Source: Serilophus lunatus (taxonomy: Eukaryota > Chordata > Aves > Passeriformes > Eurylaimidae). From it: a stretch of DNA of 64,000 nucleotides. The stretch is taken from positions 558,001 through 622,000 of the forward strand of contig VXBA01003084.1 in assembly GCA_013399895.1 (NCBI GenBank), read 5' to 3'. The notes beneath the pieces were generated by a model. That model was not told where the DNA came from. It worked only from the letters and a program-made list of their open reading frames with translations, and searched no databases. How positions within the stretch are numbered: position 1 is the stretch's first letter; every line of letters begins with the position of its first letter. A program made the position numbers and the translations under genes. Shown here piece by piece: positions 37,740 to 50,074 of the stretch.

Positions 37740-38870
37740 ATGCTCTTACTGGCTTCACAGAAACACGATGGAATGGTTCCTATAACTAGAGTGTTGGAAT
37801 GCAAGGATAAGGACAGGCAGGGGAGATAAGGAGCAGGTGTCATCACCTATGTCAAAGACCAGCTGGAATGCACGTAGCTCTGCCTTGCAATGGATCAAGA
37901 GCCAACTGAGAGCTTAATAGTCAGGATTAAAAGGAGGGCAGGGGCAGGTGACACTATAGTGGGGATCTGCTCCAGGTCACTCAACCAGGAAAACCGAGTG
38001 GATGAGGCCCTCTATGGATAGACTGAAGCAGCCTCATGGTCACAGGCCCTGGTCCTCATGGGGGACTTCAACTATCCCAACATCTGCTGGAGGGACAACA
38101 CAGCAGGACTCAAGCAATCCAGAAGGTTCCTGGAATGCATCAATGATACCTTCCTTCTCCAAGGAGAGGTGCTACATTGGACCTTGTTCTCATCACCATC
38201 AAGGAGAGAGTAAAGGGGACTATGAAGCTTAAGGGCAGCCTTGGGTGCAATGACCATGAAACGGTGGAGTTAGAGATCCTTAGGACAGTGAGGAGGGATC
38301 ACAGCAAGCTCACTACCCTTGACTTCAGGAGAGCAGACTTTGGCCCCTTCAGGGACCAGCTTAGTATAGTACCATGGGATAAAGCCCTGGAGGGAGGAGA
38401 TGTCCAAGAAAACGCATTAATGTTTGAGGATCACCTCCTTAAAGATAAGGAATGATGCATCCCAACAAAGAAAAGTCAGGCACAAATATGAGGAGTCCTG
38501 CATGAATGATCAAGGAGATTCCACACAAACTGAAACACAAAAAGGAACCCTACAGAGGATGGAAGAAAGGACAGATGCCCTGGGAGACATACAGAGAAAT
38601 TGTTCAAGCAGCCAGGGATCAGGTTAGGAAAGCTGAAGTCGTAATAGAATTAAATCTGGCCAGGGAGTTTAAAAGCAAGAAGAAAAGCTTCTAAAGGTCC
38701 ATCAGTGATAAAAGGAAGATTAGGGAAAATGTAGGCCTTCTCCAGAAGAAAATGGAAGATGTGGTTGTGGGATATGGAGAAGGCTGAGGTACTCAATGAC
38801 TTTTTTGCCTCAGTCTTCACCTTCAAGTGCTCCAGCGACACTGTCCAAGTTGCAGATGGCAAAGACAGGG
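37740..38870 (+). pseudogene. CR1 ORF2 endonuclease domain and linker, degenerate
   Basis: This is a remnant of the apurinic-endonuclease-like domain that nicks the target in CR1 retrotransposition. The motif Gly-Asp-Phe-Asn is at 38061-38072, followed by the CR1-typical Tyr-Pro-Asn-Ile-Cys-Trp. Downstream the Ser-Asp-His catalytic motif reads Asn-Asp-His (about 38249-38257), so the aspartate and histidine remain but the serine is lost. A recognisable C-terminal stretch includes LDFRRADFG near 38320. The linker part (38506-38694) reads [13 protein letters not shown] and [11 protein letters not shown], again as in CR1. Stops and frame changes occur before 38061, between 38072 and 38250, near 38460 and after 38694. 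No promoter or start remains. It is a transposon relic and not a host gene. Confidence 0.9.
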
Positions 38871-38879
38871 ATTGGGAGC

Positions 38880-39090
38880 ATTTTTATCATTGTTGGTGAT
38901 GTGTATGGTGGGACTGAGGGCACCCTCAGCAAGACTGCTGAGAACACCGAACTGTGTAGTGTGGTCAACACCACAGAGGGAAGGGATGCCATCCACAGGG
39001 AGAGGCTTGAGAGGGGAGCCTGTGCAAATATCATGAAGTTCAACAGAACTAAGTTCAAGCTACTGCACTTGAGTCAGAGCAATCCCAAGC
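38880..39090 (+). pseudogene. CR1 ORF2 reverse-transcriptase C-terminal remnant
   Basis: Part of the frame open from 38796 to 39206. The readable segment begins with the equivalent of the CR1 'FVGDMDSG' region and runs through GTLSK, the catalytic-site position and LMKFN-like (here IMKFNRTKFKLLHL) to the NPKHKYR block. At 38931-38948 the catalytic Phe-Ala-Asp-Asp of the RT palm is replaced by Thr-Ala-Glu-Asn, so both metal-binding aspartates are gone. All RT motifs upstream of this point were removed by the internal deletion. The RT is therefore doubly inactivated. Confidence 0.9.
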
Positions 39091-39510
39091 ACAAATATAG
39101 AGGGCTAGAGAACCTCTCCCATCAAGACAGATGGAGAGAGTCAAAGCTGCTCAGCCTGGACAAGACAATTCTTGGGGGAGAACTTGTAGCACTTTCCAAT
39201 ATGTAAAGAGGCTACAAGAAAGCTGGAGAGGGACTTTTTACAAGATAATGTAAGGATAGGACAAAGGCTTTAAACAGAGAGCAAATTTAGATTAAACATT
39301 AGGAAGAAATTCTTTATTGTATGAATGGTGAGGCACTGGAACCAGAGGAGTTGCAAATGCCCATCCTTGGAAGGATTCGAGATCAGGTTGGACAGGCCTT
39401 TGAGCAACCTCATTTAGAGGAAAGTGTCCCTGCCCATGGCAGGGGAGTTGGAACTAGCTAGTCTTTTAAGGTCCCTTCAAGCCAAACAGTTATAGTATTC
39501 TGTGATTCTA

Positions 39511-41831
39511 CAAAGTATGTTCAAACCAACACCAAGGAAATGAAAGGTTTTTTACCGGAGATGGATCATGTAAAAATAAAACATTTGAAGGCTAGTCCTG
39601 AGGAAGGCTCCTGCCCTCACAAGGGAAAAGCAACCAGCACCTTAGCAAGGCAATGCATCCCATCTTGAAAAAGATGTCTAAAAAGAATGGACAAAATACT
39701 GCTGGGTATCAACCTTCTGTCTCCACAAGCTCCATAGGGGAGGATGGTGGCCTGACTCATGTTACACTGCCATCCTATGAATACTGATGTTCAGTCAGAT
39801 GAAGCCCAGCCTGGTGAATGACCCACTCGCTCCAGCAGCACTGCAGGATGACAGTTCACTCCATACAGCTAGTATTGATTCAGGTTAGAAAAATTAATCC
39901 CTGGGTCACCTGGGGGGCAGCTAAATATTTTCAAAAAGATGGACATAATTAAAAGCATAACTGTGCAAGAATGCAAGGTACAGAAAGGTGGGAAATTACA
40001 GTATGCTTTTCAGTGCTCCTGTGTATTTTGCTACACTGAGAATAAAGGGCAGGTCACTCCCCTGAGAGTTCTCAGATAGAAGGAAATGTATTTACTAAGG
40101 CAGTTATGCAGAGCAAGTTACTACCAGTAACCACCTTGATTTACCCTCTGAGAGCCTGAAATTTTACCTGACAGTTAGAAACTGCAACACACACATTTGT
40201 GAGCCTTGCATGCCCTTCTACTGCATCCTCCTTCATCGTTCACCAAGCTCACTTGTACAGACTTGTACTCTTGTTTAACTGGAAACTCCTCCACCCAGGG
40301 AGCACATGCATCCCTCTCCTCTGAGCATGGCATGACTAATGCAACCAGTATCAGTGCTGAGACACAACTTTAAGTGCAGCTCAAAGGACATCACAACAGA
40401 TCTGCAAAGAGACATGAGACTGTACCCCCAGGCAGCAGGTCAGGAGAAAGCTCTTCATCACACAGTGAGCAGAGATGTTGCTGTCAGGTCCTGCAGATGC
40501 AGAGCATTTTGGCCAGGCCTATATAGGCCATGCTTCTTATCGGATGTTTTTCCCTCTGGTTTGGCATACAGCTAGAAGGGAACTTGCAGCAGCCCATCAT
40601 CACAAGCCTTAAACAGTCTGAAATGCTCTTCTCCTCTAACGCAACTGTGTTACTGTTATCATTTATAAACCAAAGTGATCAGGCAACCATTCAATGCTAT
40701 AGATTTTTTGTTTTCTTAATTTTGCAGGATGAAGTTCTTCCATATTCTATTTCAGCTAGAGCTCTGAATCATTCCACATCCCAGACAACTATACTGCAGC
40801 AGATGAGGTATCAGTGTAGCACCTAAGCATCTTGAGGCTAGAGTCTGAACTTGAACCTCGCCACGCTCTTCTCTTAAAGCTGTTTCCAAGGCAGCTTAAC
40901 AAGTGAGAACTTGTTAATGTATTTAATTTTTTGCATCCTTTTCAACCCTGCCTCCCTTCAAAAATACAATCCTTCACCAAAACCTCTAGGGATCCCATCT
41001 TTTGATTTATTGGGATAACATTGTAGTATAAAACTACAGTGTCAAAGTTTGAGGATATGAAAAATTATACAATTTCTGGTCCACTGACTCTCCCTTTTCT
41101 GTAATACACTATTAGTACACTACCCTAAGGTAATAAGACTGCTTTTCTTTCACTGTTCAAACTGTTTAGTACCTGTCCACAAAACTGAACCAGATAACCC
41201 TTTACTAATGTCGTTTGGCATCTTTCACAGTGGCACAAACCCTAGTTAATTCCAAAGCATTTCTTAGCTTTCATCACTCAAAGCACAGCTGGGGTCATCA
41301 CATAAGTTATCGATTTATTTATTTTTGCTAGACCAGTTACTGCACTCATTACAGTCAATCTAAAGCAGCAAGGTTGCTACTGCCTGGGCACAGCAAAGAT
41401 GTAAAATAAGTAAAGCAAGGACTACAGGAATGGCAGGGAAGACAATTTTTATTTTGGATTTACTTCAGGATGATGTTTAACCAATAAACAGTTTATTAAC
41501 TCACAATTCTATTTTCAAAGATCTGGAAATTCAATTCTTCATGACTTCATTGCAATCTATCCTTCTTTATCATTTCAGAATAGAAGATTCTACATAGCCT
41601 ACCCAAAAAATGTACTGTATGCATCCCTATTAAGAAGTTCCACTTTTGACAGCTTACAGAAAGGTGGGATAAAGCCTCTGTCTTTTCCTCTACCTGGTTT
41701 GACAGCTAAATATTTCTGACATGGGCTTCAAAACGAAGCTGTTCAGTGTCATATTTAGATAACGGGACCTTCTGTCCAGATGCCAAATCTGCAACACTAG
41801 GATTGTCTCCTGCCTTCTCTGACACACAGGC
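39511..41831. other. Noncoding stretch, no gene recognised
   Basis: No repeat family recognised. One exon-like interval lies at 40728-40807: a polypyrimidine tract and TTTTGCAG acceptor, 80 bases open in one frame, then GAG|GTATCA. Its 26-residue translation resembles nothing I know, so it is not called as an exon. Confidence 0.5.
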
Positions 41832-42010
41832 AGGAAAAATACCTTCACTGAAAGGGCAGAACAGGCTGTCTGGGGCAGTGGTGGAGTCACCATCTCTGGT
41901 GGGATTTAACAGATGTGTAGGGATGTGGACCCAGCAGTGCTGGATCAATGGTTGGATTCAATGATCTTAGAGGTCTTTTCCAACCTTAATGAGTCTATGA
42001 TTCTGTGATT
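41832..42010 (+). mobile_element. CR1 LINE 3' end, 5'-truncated with small deletions
   Basis: The plus strand shows 'ggaaaaataccttcactgaa', 'gaacaggctgtct', 'cagtggtggagtcaccatct', 'agcagtgctggatcaatggt' and the terminus 'gatcttagaggtcttttcc' with TCTATGATTCTGTGATT. Compared with the better copy at 31508-31831, a few short segments are missing, for example after 'ttcactgaaaggg' and after 'gtagggatgtgg'. It belongs to the same tail subtype. Confidence 0.95.
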
Positions 42011-43816
42011 ATATTAATTCATGCATAAAATGCTGGCGCTCCTGGCAGGAAGAGAAATCACTGAGTTCAGACCAGAGATTTCGGGTGTTCTATGCTCTTT
42101 CCCTTTGTCGGGTGATTTCAGCCCGGAGGCTCACAACAACACTTCTTTTGGGAAAGGTCATTGCCAAGTGGTAGCTAAGCAACAGCTGAAGAGTTGTGTG
42201 TGGCAGTCAGAAAGAGCCACAATGTTCTGTTTTGCTTAAGTTAACTTTTTAAGAAGTGATGGAGAGTTCTCAGAACAGTCTCTGACATCCCTGACAGAAA
42301 GCCAGTTACGGTGACTTCTTTTTATTTCTTAAGTAGCTTGCACATTTGAGCCAAATGAAGCTAGGAACTAATCTGCAAAAATACTGAATAAACATAAAAG
42401 AGCTCCTTGAATTTCTCCCTGGTCATGTTTTATATTACACCAAAATTCCAACTTCCACAAGAAAATACTGTGAGGCCAGTGCTGTTGCTCAGAAGAGAAC
42501 CTGATCTGTGCTCCCTTTTCTGCCATTCTGCGGTTCCCATTTGCTCCAACCAGGGCAAGGAAAACCACAGTCTATCCACTTCTCACACTGCACAGGTGGA
42601 GAAGTGTCCGGGGGCACCAGCCACAAACCCTTCCACACCACATAGCATGGGTCAGTGCAGCTGTCGATCCTCCACTCTGCTGACATCTAACTGCTGATGG
42701 ATGAATGCAGACCTCAGTTCCAGCAGCTCATCCAAGGGTTTGCCAAACATCCCTCTGATTATCTGGAATATAACTGCATTAACACAGTCTTTGAGGGACT
42801 TTGGGCACATTAAACCCTCACGGTTTAAAACTTCAGGTTACAGAGCTGGATTCCCATTTTGTTTGCTTCCCTCTCAACCCTCAAATCACTGGCTACCACT
42901 GCGAGAGGTGTCCACACACCATGCAGTATCACTGCTGAAATGCAGCTGCTGCTATGCTGTCAGTGCCTCCTAGGCTGGAAGGCCTTACATTGGTATCCTA
43001 AAGCGCTTTCTGGAATCCAGGCAGCTAGATACTGGGTACACACTGCAACAGCCAAAACTTTAAATGCCCTTCTGTGCTTTGACTCATCCACCTGAAGCAA
43101 TTAGTTTTTTGCACGCGAGCAGTCTGACCAGACTGCACAATGCTTGGTGCCCAGTCACATCAAAAACATTCAGGTCCTACTGAAATAGTGATAACAACAG
43201 CAAGGAAGTCAACCAAACCTTCCAGCATTGCTTCCCCAGTCAACTCATATGCCAGAAACAGAGACACAAAGGAAGGGGGCAACAAACGCATTCTGGCTAG
43301 TTGGATCCTCAGAGCCTTCAGGTCTCATCACGGCCCGACAGCCGTACAAACAAATGCCAGCAGAGCAGTCTGTGACCTACTTTCCCTCCCTCGCGTGGGG
43401 AACTGTGCCATTGCAAAACTGCCACTGAATTTCAGCCTCACAACGATGGCAAAATGGATTTAAAGCAGCCACGCGCTGTGTGGCTAATGGTGAGACAGTA
43501 GTCACTGCTCTGGCACCCGTGTCTTCTGCTGGGGAGCCTCTGCCAAGCTGGGCTCTAGCTGCCACCAGGGGCAGAGGTACAGCCCTCTGGAGCAGCACAC
43601 CAGCAGGCTCACACAGCAACCCACCCACCTCCCCAGAACTGTTGTTTTCTCCTTCCTTTCCCTCAAGAACTGCCTGGAAAACTATACCTAAGTGACTGCA
43701 CTGAAGCTTCCTGCATACCCTCTCTGCCTTTAAAGATCTTCATGCTGCTGAGACGACTGCTGCCTCCTTTCTGTATAGCTTGGAGATGACTATGCCATTA
43801 CATTAATGCCACAACC
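42011..43816. other. Noncoding stretch, no gene recognised
   Basis: Moderate GC. CpGs are slightly enriched at 43330-43520 and overlapping short frames occur on both strands, but I recognise no domain. No repeat recognised. Confidence 0.5.
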
Positions 43817-44330
43817 CGTCCTGAAGGCCAACTGTATCCTGGGCTGCACCAAAAGCAGCATGACAAGCAGGTTGAGGGAGGCAATTATCTCCTTCTACTC
43901 TACCCTTGCGAGACCCCACCTGGAGTACTGCATCCAGCTCTGGGATCTTCAGCACAAGAAGGATGTCAAACTGTCAGGGGTGAGTGCAGAGGAGGGTCAC
44001 AAAAATTATTAAAGGCCTGAAGCAGCTCTCCTGTGAAGGCAGGCTGGGAGAGTTGGGCTTGTTTAGCCTGGAAGAGAGAATGCTCTGGCAAGATCTCATT
44101 GCAGCCTCCCAGTACCTAAAGACGGCTTATAAAAAAGAAGGCAATCAACTTTTTACATGGGCAGATAGTGATCAGGGGGTATAGTTTTAAACTACAAGAA
44201 GAGAGGTTTGGGTTGCATGTTAGGAAAAAATTCTTTTACCCAGAGGGCACTGAGGCAAACTGGTTGTCCAGAGAAGCTGTGGATGCCTCATCCCTGGAAA
44301 GTCTGGATGGGGCTACAAGCAACCTGGTCT
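43817..44330 (+). pseudogene. CR1 ORF2 C-terminal region, two frameshifts
   Basis: Three consecutive plus-strand frames together read as the CR1 ORF2 C-terminus. The first (to about 43985) has ANCILGCTKSSMTSRLRE and ARPHLEYCIQLWD, the block just after the RT palm and thumb. The second (about 43984-44165) has LGELGLFSLEERMLWQDLIA and LKTAYKKEG. The third (from about 44168) has LHVRKKFFYPEG, LSREAVDASSLESLDGATSNLV. The frame changes once near 43985 and once near 44168, each to the next frame. This region has no catalytic residues. It is a 5'-truncated relic without a start. Confidence 0.93.
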
Positions 44331-44384
44331 GGTGGAAGATTGGAATTAGACCATCTTTAAGGTCCCTTCCAACCCAAACCATTG
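43817..44384 (+). mobile_element. CR1 LINE 3' part, 5'-truncated
   Basis: About 570 bases of CR1 begin at the ORF2 block 'aaggccaactgtatcctggg' and run through the ORF2 C-terminus and short 3' UTR to the terminus 'tttaaggtcccttccaaccc' at about 44384. The final ATTCTATG repeats are lost or mutated. The tail subtype matches the copies at 37715-39510, 50075-50230 and, on the other strand, 29492-29620. Confidence 0.95.
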
Positions 44385-47300
44385 TGAACAAGCCCAACAG
44401 CTTGACAAACTCAGATATAGACAACTAGTTGAATAATTTACTTTAAGTAAGAAATTGGTGCTTAGCAAAGTTCTGAAATGACCTAATAGGTGCACAAGTG
44501 TAGATCTGAGACCCAACTTCAAGCACACAAATTTGAAAAGGTGGCCTGAGGACCTCAAAATCAGCTGTGCAGCACCTGCATCACGCAAGAGCTCACACCA
44601 GACATCCAAGCTTCTTCCAGGCATGGAGCTGGTCCTGCACAGAAACTCCCCTACCCGATGTGCCCAGATCACCTCTGAGCAGAGCATTTTTGGGCAGTTA
44701 TTGAGAAGTGGTATCCCAGTAACACATATGCCAGACAAGAAGTCCTCAGGCTGAAGAGGGTGAGGTCAGCTCATTTCCACAGACATGCTCCTGTTGCAAC
44801 TAGTGTCAGCAGCTTCTGCATAGCAAAAATGCCTCTCCTTTGTCTGGGCAGGTTTGATCTCAGGCTCATGGAGACCTGGCCATTTCAGATCCCATCTATG
44901 AGAAGGATGAGCTGGCCAAGCAGCCCTTCCCGAGGGCTTATGACAGTATTTCCCTGAGTTACCATTTACCACTTATCCTTGCAGCCCAAGGGAAACCTTC
45001 AAGTCCATACTGGTTAAAAACCAGTTCAAATGGGGGTCTATTATGTTAACTCCTTCAAGGCAAACCTCATCCGGTGGCTCAAAATACTACTAAGCTAAAT
45101 GAAAGGGGAATATAAAAGGAAGTGTCCTCCTAGTCTTATAAGAACAGATAGATCTATCTTTACATGTTTTTCTTTTCCCTTCTGTGACTACAGAATAAGA
45201 AACAGCCATAACTGTCAGCAAACATTGCACCTAACTAGCCTGGTCCAAATGCAGTGAAAGCTACTTTAGTATTTTGATACCTAGTGGGAATAGCAGAGTC
45301 CCCTGGGGAACTCCTCTTCCTTTTCCTGCAAAAAGACTTGCGCAATACTATCTTGATACTGCATAATCCCTGTTTTAAAGAGAACACTATGCTATTAATG
45401 TAATTATCTGATTAATCTTTCAGCCTCACTTAGCATTAAATAAGCACCTGGATGCAGAATGCTCCTTTCTCAAAGAGAGTGCACCTCAAGTGTTCATCCA
45501 GCACATTAATGCAAGGGATACCACCAGCAGTCCAATTGGTGGTCAAGAAGGAAAGCAGACAGTACTGCTGAGCACACTGGGGACAAGCAGATATTAAAAA
45601 ATACATCAAAGTAAAAAACACAATACTCATCCCTTTATACTTAACACCTCCTCAGGATGAGACAAATCCCATCTTATAACCAAAAAAAATCTTTAAAGGA
45701 ATACATCGAAAATACACACACAAGAGTGATTCAAGTGGCTCACAGAACTTAAGGTCAAGAGCACACTGCTTGATTCATCAGTTCAGGCCAAATGGCTCCT
45801 GGATCAAGTGCACCTTTTTCAAATGAGCTACAACACCTCACAGAGAGGCACCCAGTTGTGAAAGCAGCTGACAGCCATGCATTGCATTTCTGGATGAGTT
45901 CTTCCCAATCGTTAATTGCACTCACGGTGAAAAGAAACACTCAAGTGTGCCTCATTTCCTTCAGTTCTGCTTTCCAGAACACTAGGTTGTGTTACACCTC
46001 CACCTGACAGACTGAATTACCACCCAGTCTCAGTAATATTCTCCCTATGCAGGTACAAACAGACCATGAACAAACACCTTTTTCATTAATACTTTGATTT
46101 TCATCTGAGGGTAAGATGCAGGGTTGGGGTTTTTTTTTCAGTTTATCTGAAAGACAACACATACTTTCTGGCTTGAAAAATTACAGGGTTAGGCCATCAG
46201 GTGAAATTTCCATAAGATCCCAATTTCAGTCCACATCGCCTCCTCCAAAGTTTTTTTCCTCAAATCGCTTGCTCGTAAGTGGTGCAAATGCTCCGAGATG
46301 TCGAGACCTTCCTCCTCTTTTCCATGCAGCAAAGGTGAGTGGAACATGCACAGTGATCAGAAGGATATGGAGCAATGTCTGCTACTCACCTCTAATAAAA
46401 TGCTGGTTCTGTATAGGTCTTTAGAGAAATGAAACCTCTGATACCTCAACTGAGAGATTTGCCTGAATCAATGATGATGGTAACGCCCAGCTGCAAATAT
46501 TTTAAAACTTACTGTGAAGCTGTTTTTGACAAAATGAGCCACCAAAACAAAAAACGGCTAGAAAGCATGCACATTCACTCTACAAACTTCTGTAACTTCC
46601 AGAAAATTATTGTCAATAATACACTAGCAGTGTACCAGCACCTTCTGTTGTTCTCCACTCCTGGGTAAAGCTGCAATGTAACTCAAATTGGTCCTATAAC
46701 CTTAAAACAATTCTGCCTTCCACTTTTAATAGACTTTTAGTATTATAGCTCATCTTCCTTCTCCTTTCCCTTCAACCAAGTGTAAAGGAACAAATAAAGT
46801 GGGAGTTAAATATCCTGCCACCAGGACAAGCATCACAGAGCAACCAGAGGACTCACATGCCTTCCCCTCATACTGTGACACCATCCACTGCCAACACTGT
46901 ATTTAGCTTATGTAATTAATCTAGCTATGCACATAGGCCAGTATCTTTGGAGCAGATTGTCCCTGTCACACATATTAGGGAGAAAAAAAAAAAGAATTTC
47001 AAATTAATTTTATTACTGTGTTTACAATGTAATATGCACCAAAGGGGAAAAAATATGTTTTACTTATGCTCAAGCAAAACACAGAAAAAAGATCACATTT
47101 TCCATCTTGTCCCTGGCTTTTGTTGTTGCTGTTAAGGGCCAGCAAAATCCCTCCAGGCACATCAGAATGCTGCAAAACCTTCAACAACCATGAAGGATAT
47201 TACCTTTCACAACAGGAACGAGTAAGAAAGTCCTATGCTTCTGTGAGGACCTGTTACGGGTACCGCATGTATGGGGGGCGCTCTTGCAAGAAACAAAGGG

Positions 47301-49210
47301 CTGCGGGGTGGGCTACTCCAGGGGAGCCCCATCTCTGCCACCTCGCTGCCAGCTGCCCGTGGACAGCTCTTTGGCTTTCCCGCCGGGTCGGAGTCGCCCC
47401 TGCTTTTTCTGTATTTTGCCTGAGAGCCTCAATTTAAAATTTAAATAATAGTAATTTGGAGGGAGGGATTTCTGCTCTGGTAGGTCCTGCCCTCTGAAAT
47501 ACATTGTTAAACAAAGACAGGACCAGATCTGCAAAGTGTAACATGTATCAGCCCCACAGTTTATCTTTCACTGTGTAAAAGTGTAACTAATGGTAATTAA
47601 CACAAAACAAGAGATGTAATGGAAACCCTCACATGACAACAACACTGAACACCGGTGAATCCCAAAAGTTCCCCAAGGTGCGCTACCATCCATCCATACT
47701 CCTCTCATATTCCCTGCAGAAATATCTCAAGGTTGGCAGAACCTCCCTCTCCCTGCTGAGAAATTACTTCCTACCTTCTCCAAAACAGTGAAAGGCTCAA
47801 ACACAGATCGCAGTGTCAGTTTGTGTGAGCTACTGGGAGGCTTTTTGCTGATTTCTTCCCTTTTCCCCATGTACATTATCAGCTAGGGTGGATGGTCTCA
47901 CGCCACACCAATGGTACTTTCCTGCAGCTTGAGGGACCTGCCAGGTATTTCTTGCATCCAGGCAAAAATCCATTCTCCTGAGAACCAAAAATGTAGAAAT
48001 ACAAATGAAAGACCCAAAACCCTACAATGCTTCTTCCCAGAGGGCAATCCATGAGTGTGCAAAACTTAAGAACTCGATCAATATGCAACAAAGTAAAACA
48101 GCAATGACAGCAACCTACTTGGTTAACGGTTGCTCCTGACACATCTGTGCTGAAAAGATTCAGTTCACTTACTCAGAAGAGTTCTCACTCTCTGACCAAT
48201 ACTAACTGATATGCAATGTAAACATGCAATCTGGTGACCAAACTTTAAAATCCCTTTATTTTATCCACCTCCTTAGTTATTTTTCGTTTCAACTGGATTC
48301 CTTAATCACAATTTCTCAGGGCGTTGGTAAATTCAATCTCCATTAATCAAGACTCAGGCTTTAACTAACACATTAAATATCTATGCCTATTTGTTACCAT
48401 TGCTAGCGCTGAAATCCTTGTAGACCTACATGCTTATTGTCAGATTAGTTTAGTCAACACAGTGGATACAATGAGGCACAATGCACTTCAGGGTTATCTT
48501 AATATTTAGAGAGAGTCTCTGCCCCATGTAATCACTGCAGCACACAGAGACATCTGCAATAGCGCTTCAATGAAGGGAGATCTAAAGGCTGGAACTCAAC
48601 ATATCCCCAGCTTCCATTATACTATCAACACAATCATCTGGTCATCTCTCTTTTTCTTTGACAGCTGTAATATCTACAATTAAAATCTGAATCAGTGGGG
48701 GCTATTTTAAGAACAAAGAAGGTATTTCAGCTCAGTACAGCACTGCCAGATTGGGTAGGATATGCTACAATTGGCATTCCAGCTCATTAAAACAGCTTTG
48801 CTGTGGACTATTCACTCTGAAAGCATTCTGCAACTGTATATATACACAACACAAGCACCACTCAGCACTAGCGTTTGCTGAAATCTAGCCAGCTTCGTGT
48901 TTCCCTTGCACATGAAGGAACTCGTCACAACAGCCCTACGGGGTCAGATGAATGACTGGAGCCAAGGAGAAGTCAAGGAAGCACAATTCTTCAGTGAGGG
49001 CTGGGAATGGTAATAATCTCCCCTCTTGCACGAGGCATCATGTGAATATTGTTGTAGAAACCAGACATGGTCAGAAATTTGCTCCAAGCTGAACCCCGGA
49101 GGTGCCCTTCCTTCTCCTCCTTCTCCATGGCAGCAACAGCTACTGCTTTCCTCCAACACCTTATCACACTGAATTCCCATCAACAACTGAAACCCCTTAA
49201 AGAATTAAAA
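44385..49210. other. Noncoding stretch with a small CpG pocket
   Basis: No repeat family or exon recognised. At 47215-47405 about a dozen CpGs cluster in a GC-rich patch ending in CCCGCCGGGTCGGAGTCGCCCC. A 123-codon plus frame (47066-47437) crosses it, with a minus-strand frame opposite over part of the same bases, so coding is not supported. Confidence 0.5.
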
Positions 49211-49274
49211 CACAGAATCATTTGGATTGGAAAAGACCTTTAAGATCATAATGTCCAAACATTAACTTTAAACC
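49211..49274 (-). mobile_element. CR1 LINE terminal fragment
   Basis: This is the reverse complement of the last 60 or so bases of a CR1: 'cacagaatcatttggattgg', 'aaaagacctttaagatcat' and 'gtccaaacattaactttaa'. It matches the tail subtype of 31508-31831 and 41832-42010. Confidence 0.88.
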
Positions 49275-50074
49275 TGGTTTAAAATGCTACAGTACCTTTT
49301 GTCTGTAAAGATACTTATATAAATGAGGGGGAGGAAGTCTAGATCTCAGGAAAGAACCAAAGTCTTGCTTAGAAATGTTTTTAAAATGCCATTTAGAAGG
49401 ATACACATTCCCATACAAGAAAGGTGAAAACAGATCCTGTGAGTCACAGCAGTTTTGTGCAGCTCAGAAAAAAAAGCAAACCCGAAAAATTTAGGCTTTG
49501 CTTCACTCAATTCGGGTATCTCAGACAATTAGAGAATCCAAGTCACTAATTTATTTGCCTATTCTACTTGGTTAGAGAGATGTGTTCTCATAAGGCCAGA
49601 TGCAAAGTGCCTACTACAGTACTAAATTAAGACAGAAAATATTTTTAATAATTTTAAAAATGACAAAAAACCCTCAAACAAATAAAACCCGAACCAAAGA
49701 GAATTTGGATTCTTCTTTCATTTAGTGTTTGAGCTCCTATCATTTATTTTTTCCAATCTTTCCTTTGCTAAGATTTATTCTAACAATATCCAGTTATTAA
49801 ATGCACCAGATAGCATGAGAGTTAAGTTTGTAAGACATGACAGACATGACAGTAAAGCAAATTAAAATAGTAGAAGCTGTCAATGCACATCTAACTCCTG
49901 TGTAATGCCAAACCCCTATCCTACTGAAGAATTAGATACAAGCACATCCCAATATTATTTATCACAATTAATTTGTTTTAATACACTGCTACCATTCAAC
50001 TCACCTCTATTACACTTTCTCCTAAAAAAATAAATATTTCATCTTCCTTAGCAATGGATATTGCTAATATTGGA
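49275..50074. other. Noncoding stretch, nothing recognised
   Basis: AT-rich. An imperfect 9-base tandem duplication (GACATGACA x 2) lies near 49838-49855. Nothing else was noted. Confidence 0.6.

Larger units (their letters stand above)
37715..39510 (+). mobile_element. CR1 LINE, long copy with internal deletions
   Basis: This is the longest repeat in the window, about 1.8 kb. In order it holds ORF2 endonuclease coding from the 'acagaaacacgatgg' block near 37755, the endonuclease-to-RT linker to about 38880, a jump to the last part of the reverse transcriptase from about 38880, another loss near 39100-39140, then the distal ORF2/3' UTR and the terminus 'ggtcccttcaagccaaaca' with TTCTGTGATTCTA. 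The family consensus, as I recall it, has several hundred codons of RT core between the two joined parts. The copy is multiply frameshifted and dead. Confidence 0.93.

Noticed and set aside
38796..39206. 136-codon plus-strand frame as a host gene
   Set aside because: It reads as the CR1 reverse-transcriptase C-terminus with destroyed catalytic residues.
37715..44384. CR1 pieces at 37715-39510 and 43817-44384 as one interrupted element
   Set aside because: The second piece does cover ORF2 sequence missing from the first, but each has its own complete 3' UTR and terminus, so they are separate insertions.
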